From contig JASJAZ010000067.1 in the NCBI GenBank assembly GCA_030066785.1, positions 1 through 38,842 on the forward strand: a stretch of 38,842 bases of DNA, written 5' to 3'. The notes below the pieces were generated by a model. That model had not been told where the DNA came from. It worked only from the letters and a program-made list of their open reading frames with translations, and ran no database searches. The translations under genes were made by a program, and so were the position numbers. Below, piece after piece: positions 8,049-14,937 of the stretch (positions within the stretch are counted from its first letter, which is position 1; each line of letters begins with the position of its first letter). Source of the DNA: Desulfobacterales bacterium (lineage in GTDB: Bacteria > Desulfobacterota > Desulfobacteria > Desulfobacterales > JASJAZ01).

Positions 8049-10299
8049 GGGATGATTCGTCTGCAAATGGTATTTCGATTCGAATTCTGGTCCCGAATTT
8101 GGGTGTGCTGCGTAAATTAAAAGTTCCTCCCAACAGCGATGCGCGTTCGCGCATGCCGAGCAGCCCCAAGCTTTGTTTGTCTTTACCGATGATCTGATCA
8201 TCAAATCCGAAACCGTCATCCTCGGCACTAAAAATGATCATGGGATAGCTTTTAATGATGGAGAGTCTAAAGGTTTCGGCGCCGGCATGTTTTAAGACAT
8301 TGGTAAGCGTTTCCTGGCTGAAGCGATACAGGACGGTTTCGATATCGGGACTGATGCGGCCGTCGAAGCCGACCATATGAAATTCAATGCTAAGTCCAGA
8401 ATGTTTCTCGATTTCATTAAAATAAAGATTCAAGGCAGGTTCCAGACCTAGATCGATCAAAAGGGTTGGATGTAGATGATACGAAAGGCGTCGGATTTCC
8501 GATGATGTGCGTTTCACCATTTTGCGTATTTCGCTGATATCCGTTTTAAGATCGCTGTCTGCGGATTCGATTTTTTCTTCCAGATGATCTAAGCTCAATT
8601 TTACGGCGGTTAACGACTGGCCGGCTTCATCATGCAATTCCCGCGCAATGCGCCGCCGCTCTTCCTCTTGGCTTTGAAATAATTTTTCAGTTAATTGGCG
8701 CAATTCTTGGCGGTGCTGTTGGATGGTATCCAACAGGCGTGTATTTTCAATGGCGCCCCCTAGAAAATTACCGAGAGATCCGAGCAAATGCAGCTCACGT
8801 TGATTCAGATCCTGGCTTGCTGGTTTTTGCAGCGCGAAGAAGCCCACCCCACGTCCTTTAAAGGTGATTAAAAAACAGGCCAGCCAGGGTAATTGCTGGC
8901 CTTTTTTGGAGGTATATCTCATTTGGAAGACGGGAAACGTCGGTTTTGGTGTAAACGAAACCGTTTCTTCGATTAGATATTTTTTCAACATCTCATCTTT
9001 GAATGAGATGGGGTCTGCTTGATCGTCGGCCATATCGGGAAGATTATGTTTGACGGCCAGAACCGCTTTTTTCTCCTCACGGTCAATGAGAAAAAGCGCC
9101 CCACTTTTTAACCGCAATATTTTCAAGACATCGCGCAGGGTGAATTGAAGAATTTGTTTTAAATCCATCGTATGATTTAAGGCCACTGCGATGGTATTTA
9201 AAATCGAAAGCTCACGATTACGCTCTTTGATCTCAACTTCCGCCTGTTTACGGCGGGTGATGTCTTTAATAATTCCCTCATATTCAACCTCGCCGGTTTT
9301 GGGATTTTCATACCGGCGACTGGAAATGAGCACATGTAAGGGGGAACCATTTCTATTTTTAAAATCGACCTCAAAATCCTTTACAAAACCCTCGGCATTG
9401 ATGGTTTGCAAAAATCTATTGCGGTCATCCGAATTGAAATAGAGATCCTGGGCCGATAAGGCTTCCAGCAGTTCGTCTTTGTTTTGAAAACCAAGCAATT
9501 CGATACCGGCCGGATTGATATCCAAAATTTTACCGGGATAGTTGGTCGAATAGATCATATCGTGGCTGCCTTCAAAAATTCGTCGGAATTTCCTTTCGCG
9601 CTTGATGACCTCTTCCTGCAAGCGCTTCAATTCTGATGTATCTTTAAATATCTCCAATCCCCCGGTAATCTTGCCGGTGCTGTCATAAAAGGCCGAAGTA
9701 GAGCAAATGATGGGTATTTTTTGGCCGGCAATGTTTTTGATGAGATATTCGCGATTATGAATGTCCTTGCCTTCCGCTACGGCCCGTTTTAAGGCGCAAT
9801 CATATTCACAGATGGGATTTTTAAAGACGTCTTTGCAATACATGCCGACGGCATCGTAGGCTGAAAAACCGGTAATTTTTTCAGCGGCCGGATTGAAATA
9901 GGTAATGCGCCACTCCTGGTCGGTGGTGAAAAGCCCGTCAGGGATACGATTTAAAATCTCGATAAAACTTTCTTCTTTTTGATAGATTCTTTCAAGCGCT
10001 TTGACGTTATAGCGATGGAGCTGATCTGAAACAAAATGGTTCCAGCCTTTGAAAAAGTTGGTTCCACGTGCTCTAAAATAGGAGCATGCCAGACAACCGG
10101 CCAGTTTTTCAAAGTAATCTTCCGTCAGGTGGGTGGTACAATGGGTGCGGGGCTCCAACCAGCAATCGATGTCGCTTTTGCCGTGAATCGGGCATAGCAC
10201 CTTGGTGCAGTTCAACAGCTTCCAGCAGGGGTTGCGCCGAATGTTAGCTTGCGGTGTTAACGCAAGGTTAATCAGATGATTTTCGAGCAACGAACTCAC
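8032..10299 (-). CDS. PAS/GAF sensor histidine kinase (HisKA_3) with CW-type cysteine-rich N-terminus
   Basis: The 755-residue kinase starts at GTG 10299, chosen because GGGAG lies nine bases upstream; it overlaps the preceding V4R gene by 32 bp. Residues 25-75 carry C25-W26, C31, C36-P37, C46-W47, C54, C69 and C72, a CW-type cysteine set likely to bind metal or an Fe-S cluster. About 110-340 hold two PAS domains, about 365-510 a GAF domain. HisKA_3 follows with H556 in ARELHDEAG, and a C-terminal HATPase with DDGFGFD. No membrane segment is visible, so it is cytoplasmic and may sense redox state or a soluble ligand. It is coupled to the NarL-type regulator. Family is firm; the signal is unknown. 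Confidence 0.92.
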   Translation of the reverse strand: MSSLLENHLINLALTPQANIRRNPCWKLLNCTKVLCPIHGKSDIDCWLEPRTHCTTHLTEDYFEKLAGCLACSYFRARGTNFFKGWNHFVSDQLHRYNVKALERIYQKEESFIEILNRIPDGLFTTDQEWRITYFNPAAEKITGFSAYDAVGMYCKDVFKNPICEYDCALKRAVAEGKDIHNREYLIKNIAGQKIPIICSTSAFYDSTGKITGGLEIFKDTSELKRLQEEVIKRERKFRRIFEGSHDMIYSTNYPGKILDINPAGIELLGFQNKDELLEALSAQDLYFNSDDRNRFLQTINAEGFVKDFEVDFKNRNGSPLHVLISSRRYENPKTGEVEYEGIIKDITRRKQAEVEIKERNRELSILNTIAVALNHTMDLKQILQFTLRDVLKILRLKSGALFLIDREEKKAVLAVKHNLPDMADDQADPISFKDEMLKKYLIEETVSFTPKPTFPVFQMRYTSKKGQQLPWLACFLITFKGRGVGFFALQKPASQDLNQRELHLLGSLGNFLGGAIENTRLLDTIQQHRQELRQLTEKLFQSQEEERRRIARELHDEAGQSLTAVKLSLDHLEEKIESADSDLKTDISEIRKMVKRTSSEIRRLSYHLHPTLLIDLGLEPALNLYFNEIEKHSGLSIEFHMVGFDGRISPDIETVLYRFSQETLTNVLKHAGAETFRLSIIKSYPMIIFSAEDDGFGFDDQIIGKDKQSLGLLGMRERASLLGGTFNLRSTPKFGTRIRIEIPFADESSHETIH

Positions 10300-10870
10300 A
10301 ATAGGGATCTCCCTTGGCCCGGCAAAACGGTTCCTGGGCGGAATAATCAAAACACCCATCCGGGTAATCATCTCCATACAGTAAATCCATAAAGGCGCCG
10401 GCAACCCCGCGCAACATGTAACACTTGCCGGATTCGGTCATACCATAATGCTCCAGGTGCCCCCTTGCCTCGTACGAATCGGTGACCCGGATGACCAGCT
10501 TTTCATGGGGTATTAGTTCTTTCACAACCAGATCGCCCCACCCAAATGCGACCGATACAGCGGTGAACCCTTCGATTTGGTCTTCTTTGGTTTCAATCAT
10601 TGGTTTGACGATTTCACCCCACTCCCAGGAATTGCGAATGCCTTGGAAAGTTGCATAACCACACTCCTGCGCGGCTTTCACCAGCAAGGCCTCGGCTTCG
10701 GCGGCACGCTCCCCCCTTAACTTGTTTTCAAATTCAAACGATAGTGTATTATAATACTGAACCGAGGCAATTGAAAGATAAACGCCAAAAAGCGGTATGA
10801 TGCCCTTGGATTCTCGAATGCGGCTGCCTTCCATCACGGCATGGACTATTTTGGAGCCATCGATTGCCAT
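10268..10870 (-). CDS. V4R-domain small-molecule sensor protein, second of a pair
   Basis: The 200-residue protein ends with a V4R (4-vinyl reductase) type domain. It has E180-x2-C183-x7-C191 (QEPFCRAKGDPYCEFV) and an upstream C150, fitting the zinc motif of V4R ligand-binding domains in phenol regulators such as MopR/DmpR, as I recall it. Those domains bind aromatic compounds. There is no DNA-binding or enzyme domain. ATG 10870 directly follows the TGA of the first V4R gene with GGGGG upstream. It precedes the sensor kinase. The likely role is ligand sensing for the kinase, possibly of aromatic or methoxyaromatic substrate. The ligand is inference. Confidence 0.72.
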   Translation of the reverse strand: MAIDGSKIVHAVMEGSRIRESKGIIPLFGVYLSIASVQYYNTLSFEFENKLRGERAAEAEALLVKAAQECGYATFQGIRNSWEWGEIVKPMIETKEDQIEGFTAVSVAFGWGDLVVKELIPHEKLVIRVTDSYEARGHLEHYGMTESGKCYMLRGVAGAFMDLLYGDDYPDGCFDYSAQEPFCRAKGDPYCEFVARKSSD

Positions 10871-11395
10871 TCAAACCCCCGTTACCTGAAAAACACATTC
10901 TTTATCGCGCATCATTTTGCAGTGTGTTTCTTCAATGGTGTAATGCCCGGCCGGTTTATCAAAAACCGCTTCAAGCACCCCCGCAATCCAACCGCGGGTA
11001 AAATGACATCCGGGCGTATCCCGCAAACCATGCTTGGCCAACCAACCAGTAACATGATGGCTGGAAGGGCTTAAAATAGTACCGCCTTGGCGGTTAACCC
11101 CTTGCAAGTGAATGATGCCAAAACCGGAATTTTGGTAAATAACCGCGGCCATTTCTAACTTGGATTTGTTGGTTTTGAGCTGGCGATACTCATTGAAAAA
11201 AGATGTGAACCCAATACGATTCGCCTCTTCGGCGGAGTGAAATAGCAACTGAATGCCCTCATCGCCAAGGGTATCTTCCAAAGTTTTTTGTAAATTAATG
11301 TTGTAGTGATGACAATGCATGGCCACGGGTAAACCGGCCACAAAGACCCGGCTGCCATCGCGGGCCAATTCGCTTTGCCAATTAAATGCTGTCAT
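10871..11395 (-). CDS. V4R-domain small-molecule sensor protein, first of a pair
   Basis: The 174-residue protein has the same C-terminal motif as its neighbour: C130, then E156-x2-C159-x7-C167 (EETHCKMMRDKECVFQV). It has an N-terminal region of about 100 residues that differs in sequence from the second protein. ATG 11395 has AAGGGA upstream, and a sigma70-like promoter lies in the divergent gap. Its TGA stop is in frame with, and directly followed by, the ATG of the second V4R gene, so the two are paralogs in one operon with kinase and regulator. It is probably a ligand-binding sensor subunit. The ligand is unknown. Confidence 0.72.
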   Translation of the reverse strand: MTAFNWQSELARDGSRVFVAGLPVAMHCHHYNINLQKTLEDTLGDEGIQLLFHSAEEANRIGFTSFFNEYRQLKTNKSKLEMAAVIYQNSGFGIIHLQGVNRQGGTILSPSSHHVTGWLAKHGLRDTPGCHFTRGWIAGVLEAVFDKPAGHYTIEETHCKMMRDKECVFQVTGV

Positions 11396-11439
11396 TGTAA
11401 TCCCTTATTATTATTGCTATTTCAGTAACAAGGATGTGT

Positions 11440-11468
11440 AATGTAATCGGTCTGCTGAACTTGGTCAA
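11440..11468 (-). promoter_or_regulatory. Sigma70-like promoter for the V4R-kinase operon
   Basis: On the minus strand TTGACC (11468-11463), a 17-bp spacer and TACATT (11445-11440) lie about 45 bp upstream of the first V4R start codon. The -35 matches five of six and the -10 four of six consensus bases. Confidence 0.5.
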
Positions 11469-11493
11469 ACAAAAAATCGAATAAATGCTTAAA

Positions 11494-11530
11494 TTGACAT
11501 GCTTGCCGATTGTGTTTATACACGAATCGG
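11494..11530 (+). promoter_or_regulatory. Sigma70-like promoter with overlapping palindromic operator for the CobW gene
   Basis: TTGACA (11494-11499), a 17-bp spacer and TATACA (11517-11522) precede the CobW start by about 120 bp. An inverted repeat, CCGATTGTGT (11506-11515) with ACAC-g-AATCGG (11520-11530), covers spacer and -10, the classic place for a repressor. It may respond to a metal, given the CobW target, but no regulator is next to it. Confidence 0.55.
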
Positions 11531-11643
11531 TATGATGAACCTGTTTCAAATAAGAATTTTGATCGAACACTTTGTTGAAGTCCTAACATTGTATTGCAAC
11601 ATCCAAAAAGTTAATTTCGGACATTAAACACCGGGAGGTTTGA

Positions 11644-12663
11644 ATGAATACTTCAGACGGTTCGGCCAAAGCCGGCGTGGTCTTGTTGTCTGGTTTTTTA
11701 GGCGCCGGCAAAACCACCCTGCTGAAACGCGTGCTTGCTTGGGAAACCGATCTTTCCGACACGGTAGTGGTTGTCAATGAATTTGGGGCGGTGGGAATTG
11801 ATGGAGCCCTTTTAAAAACCGCCGGTTCCGATGTGGTTGAGCTGACCAGTGGTTGCATTTGTTGCACTTTGAGCGCCGATTTAAAACAATCTCTGACCAA
11901 TATTTGGAACCGTTTTCACCCGCGCCGAATTCTGATCGAATCTTCAGGGGTGGCGGATCCCACATCGATTATTACGGTGCTGCAAACCTCAGATTTGGCT
12001 GATTGTATGCAACTCAATAAAATCATAACGGTTTTGGATGCTGATTTTTGGGAGGGACGGGAAATGTTCGGGCCGCTTTTTTATAATCAACTGGAGTCGG
12101 CCCATCTGGTTCTGTTTAATAAAGTTGATTTGGTTGACAAGGACAAGATCCCGGCATTCTTGAAAGAGTTGCATGCAATCATACCCAATGCCAGGGTGGT
12201 TCCGACCATTCAATGTGGCATCGATCCTGAAACCCTCTGGGCACCCAGTCAGACCCAAGGAATCGGCTTGAAATCAATCCGATCATTTCGCCCTTTGCAA
12301 TGGGGTGAGCAGCATGAAACACCTGAATCAGACAACGATTCCACCGCGGATCCACACGATCATGATCATCCAACCGAATCCGTATCCGCCAGCCATTTTG
12401 TTACCTTTGTTTTTCAAGAACCCGCAAAGCTGGATGAGAACGGATTTAATCAATTCATCAAAAAGCTGCCCCTGGAAGTGTTTCGTATGAAAGGGCCGGT
12501 CTGCTTTCAAGACCGTACGATCATGGTGAACTATGTGGGCGGCCAAATTGAATCCTTGCCTTGGGAAGAAACCAAAGAGACCCAATTGGCCTTTATTGGT
12601 TGGAATATCGATAGTGATCAAATCCTCACCCAGTTGCAACAGTGTGTAATTCAACCGGAATAA
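11644..12663 (+). CDS. CobW-family (G3E) GTPase metallochaperone
   Basis: The 339-residue protein has Walker A GFLGAGKT at 17-24, the metal-binding CxCC motif C71-I-C73-C74, an ESSG switch segment, and FNKVD for guanine recognition. A His/Asp-rich stretch (DPHDHDH) lies near residue 240. The C-terminal third is the CobW-C domain. Such proteins insert or deliver metal (Zn, Co or others) using GTP. ATG 11644 has GGGAGG upstream. It is transcribed away from the V4R-kinase operon and forms an operon with the SUMF1-like gene seven bases downstream. Near corrinoid methyltransferases a cobalt or zinc role is plausible, but the metal is unknown. Confidence 0.92.
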   Translation: MNTSDGSAKAGVVLLSGFLGAGKTTLLKRVLAWETDLSDTVVVVNEFGAVGIDGALLKTAGSDVVELTSGCICCTLSADLKQSLTNIWNRFHPRRILIESSGVADPTSIITVLQTSDLADCMQLNKIITVLDADFWEGREMFGPLFYNQLESAHLVLFNKVDLVDKDKIPAFLKELHAIIPNARVVPTIQCGIDPETLWAPSQTQGIGLKSIRSFRPLQWGEQHETPESDNDSTADPHDHDHPTESVSASHFVTFVFQEPAKLDENGFNQFIKKLPLEVFRMKGPVCFQDRTIMVNYVGGQIESLPWEETKETQLAFIGWNIDSDQILTQLQQCVIQPE

Positions 12664-12670
12664 AGATTAC

Positions 12671-13750
12671 ATGGACACAACCAAAGATCTATTTCTGAAC
12701 AAACTGTCACAAGCGCTCAAAACCATTATCTGTGAAAAGCTTTATGCGGATGAGCCGGATAGTGTTAAGCAGGCCACCGCTAGAGACATCGAGGAATTTA
12801 TTCAGGAAAACGTTAGCCAATATTCCCTGCCAGAATTGCAGTCAACATTTGCATCTGCGGATATCGCCATGGGGTTGTTTTTTGAATATCAAGACGCCAA
12901 ACGACTTTGCGACGATGCTGCCAATCAGGCTGAATCGGTTGTGGATCAAAATGCCGCAAAAGCAGCGCCTTCACATTTACATGATTGGATTGAACCCGCG
13001 ACCGCCATGGCCTTTGTGTGGGTCCCCGGCAGTTTTTTTGATATGGGTAGCGGCCCTTGGGATGACCAGGGCCAGTTGGACGAAAAACCGCTGCATGAAG
13101 TCTGGCTTGATGGATTTTGGATCAGTAAACATCCGGTCACGGTTGGCCAATACTTAAAATTTTCCGATCAGAACCCGGAACATGCGCCGGAGTGGATGCA
13201 AACCGATCATCCCTGCCATATTCAAACCGGCGATGATGATCGTTACCGCATTTTAGGTGAATCGGTCACAGCGATGCATTATCCGATTGTCGGTGTTTCC
13301 TGGCGTAATGCGGCAGCTTTTAGCAAATGGTTATCCGATACAACCAAGCATTTATTGCGATTGCCCACGGAAGCTGAATGGGAATATGCGGCTCGCAGTG
13401 GCGGTAAGCCGGAAAAATATGCCGGTGGCACGGATGTTTCTGAGGTGGCCTGGTATGCTGATAACAGCGGGGGCTGCGCCCAACCGGTGGGCACCAAAGC
13501 ACCTAACGGTCTCGGCATTTTTGATATGTGCGGCAATGTTGCGGAATGGTGCCAGGACACCTATGATAAATTTGCCTACCGGCAGCATGCCTTGCATAAT
13601 CCGATTCATCAAGGAAACAGTGGTGTCCGGGTGGTGCGCGGCGGCAGTTGGCAATATGGTGCCCGCGATGTGCGGTGTGCGGATCGGGGGTTATTTGTAG
13701 AAGATTACCGGGGGGTTGATCTCGGGTTTCGAGTGGTGCGGCCGGCCTAA
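12671..13750 (+). CDS. SUMF1/formylglycine-generating-enzyme-like domain protein
   Basis: The 359-residue protein has about 110 N-terminal residues of unknown type, then a SUMF1-type domain from residue 115 to the end with WVPGSFFDMGS, HEVWLDGFWIS, VGVSWRNAAAFSKW, RLPTEAEWEYAARSG and GLGIFDMCGNVAEW. In true formylglycine-generating enzymes two cysteines near the final RGGSW bind copper. Here the segment is RGGSWQYGARDVRC, so the first cysteine position is tyrosine while the second remains. It is therefore probably not a classic sulfatase-activating enzyme. It may act in another C-type-lectin-fold oxidation or binding role. It starts seven bases after the CobW stop and is co-transcribed. Confidence 0.88.
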   Translation: MDTTKDLFLNKLSQALKTIICEKLYADEPDSVKQATARDIEEFIQENVSQYSLPELQSTFASADIAMGLFFEYQDAKRLCDDAANQAESVVDQNAAKAAPSHLHDWIEPATAMAFVWVPGSFFDMGSGPWDDQGQLDEKPLHEVWLDGFWISKHPVTVGQYLKFSDQNPEHAPEWMQTDHPCHIQTGDDDRYRILGESVTAMHYPIVGVSWRNAAAFSKWLSDTTKHLLRLPTEAEWEYAARSGGKPEKYAGGTDVSEVAWYADNSGGCAQPVGTKAPNGLGIFDMCGNVAEWCQDTYDKFAYRQHALHNPIHQGNSGVRVVRGGSWQYGARDVRCADRGLFVEDYRGVDLGFRVVRPA

Positions 13751-13754
13751 TGTC

Positions 13755-14375
13755 CTAACTGGCATCCAAATATTGCAATGCCCGTTGCAATACCTCTTCC
13801 AATGGTTTCAAAGATCCTTGGGTCGTCTCCAATCGAAGATTGAATTCCTCAGCGATCTGATGGGCTTTAGCACGCAGCCTGGCAGGGTCTCCCACTTGGG
13901 TGTCGATGAACAAAGCCCGGGTGTAGTCTTTTAACATACGGTGGGCCACTTTCAGCGGATCGATATTCTTCTCCGCCAGATGATTCAGCTGCAGTTCATG
14001 AAAAATGAATTCCATGCCCATTTCAGTCCAGCCGGGCGTTAAAAACCAGGTACCCGCCTCTTGTTTTAGTTCTTCATCATACCGCTTCTGGCCGAGCAGA
14101 ACGCCGATACAATCTTCCGCCTGGGGCGCAAAAATCGGGATGTCGAAATTTGGTGGTATTTTGTCCAATGCCTGGCAACGGCCGTATCCCAAAACAATGG
14201 CCTGCACGTTGGTCTGCAGCTTTGCGATAGCGTTTTCAAGGGTTTGCGCCAGGCGGTCGGGTTGGGTGTGAAGGCCCCATTCCATTACTTCAATATGCGT
14301 GACCGCCGGCTGATTGCGGGCGATGTGTTTGATTTCTTTTTCAAGAACTTTGCAACAGATTATTCCGATTGACAT
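13755..14375 (-). CDS. DUF1638 protein
   Basis: The 206-residue protein carries DUF1638 features: IGIICCKVLEKEI at the N-terminus, VLGYGRC, EDCIGVLLG and GTWFLTPGWTEMG. The function is not established; the family is found beside corrinoid methyltransferases in anaerobes. Conserved cysteines at C7, C8, the YGRC loop and the EDC loop could bind metal or a cofactor. It follows the DUF2284 gene by 12 bp on the same strand and faces the SUMF1-like gene four bases away. A longer relative lies at 27236-28000. Confidence 0.85.
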   Translation of the reverse strand: MSIGIICCKVLEKEIKHIARNQPAVTHIEVMEWGLHTQPDRLAQTLENAIAKLQTNVQAIVLGYGRCQALDKIPPNFDIPIFAPQAEDCIGVLLGQKRYDEELKQEAGTWFLTPGWTEMGMEFIFHELQLNHLAEKNIDPLKVAHRMLKDYTRALFIDTQVGDPARLRAKAHQIAEEFNLRLETTQGSLKPLEEVLQRALQYLDAS

Positions 14376-14387
14376 CCTGGCAGCCTT

Positions 14388-14894
14388 TTAATCGATAAGG
14401 ACCATACTGTACCAGGCGGGCAGCAGCTGGCCTTGGGGATCGAATTCAACTTTAAAGCCTAGCGGCGCTACCGTTTTACCGATATCAATGCCGTAGGCAT
14501 CCATGGAGGGGCGCGCTAGATGCGGATACCGGCAAGGGTCAGGGCAGGCGCATTCTTCACACTCAACACACAACACCATGGCAAAGGCAAATGAGCAACC
14601 CATACTAAGCATGGCTTCTTTTTCAATCCCAAGGGTTACGGTCTGCCCGACTTTGGGATCGGTGGTTTTAATGATGATGGCGGTTTCATACCGTTCAAAA
14701 GCCTCCATAAAGCTTTCCGGTGAAATCGAGAGATTGGGCGGACATGTCCAATACTGCCCCCAGCGATTGCAGCCGAAGCGGCATTTCAAATAGGATCGTG
14801 GATCAAACACAATCTGCTGGGTCTCCACCATTTTGGCTTCGGAGGCACCCAATTCAATGGCTTTGTCTACCAAATTGTCAAATTTTTTTTCCAT
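14388..14894 (-). CDS. DUF2284 cysteine-rich putative metal-binding protein, second copy
   Basis: The 168-residue protein shares the CRFGCNRWGQYWTCPP and CVECEECACPDPCRYP blocks with the gene at 1057-1656, ending in YSMVLID where that copy ends in FAIILLE. ATG 14894 has AAGGGAG upstream. It is located between the NorD-like gene and the DUF1638 gene. The paired cysteine blocks suggest one or two bound clusters. The function is unknown; linkage to DUF1638 and methyltransferases suggests a role in corrinoid or methyl metabolism. Confidence 0.86.
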   Translation of the reverse strand: MEKKFDNLVDKAIELGASEAKMVETQQIVFDPRSYLKCRFGCNRWGQYWTCPPNLSISPESFMEAFERYETAIIIKTTDPKVGQTVTLGIEKEAMLSMGCSFAFAMVLCVECEECACPDPCRYPHLARPSMDAYGIDIGKTVAPLGFKVEFDPQGQLLPAWYSMVLID

Positions 14895-14937
14895 TCGTTT
14901 GTCTCCCTTCCATGATGACAGCGTACGCTAGAGCGAT

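Noticed and set aside
10868..10873. In-frame TGA between the two V4R genes, as a possible further selenocysteine
   Set aside because: The TGA is followed at once by an ATG with a GGGGG ribosome site, both proteins are complete paralogs, no Cys motif surrounds the TGA and no clear hairpin follows. A normal stop is simpler.
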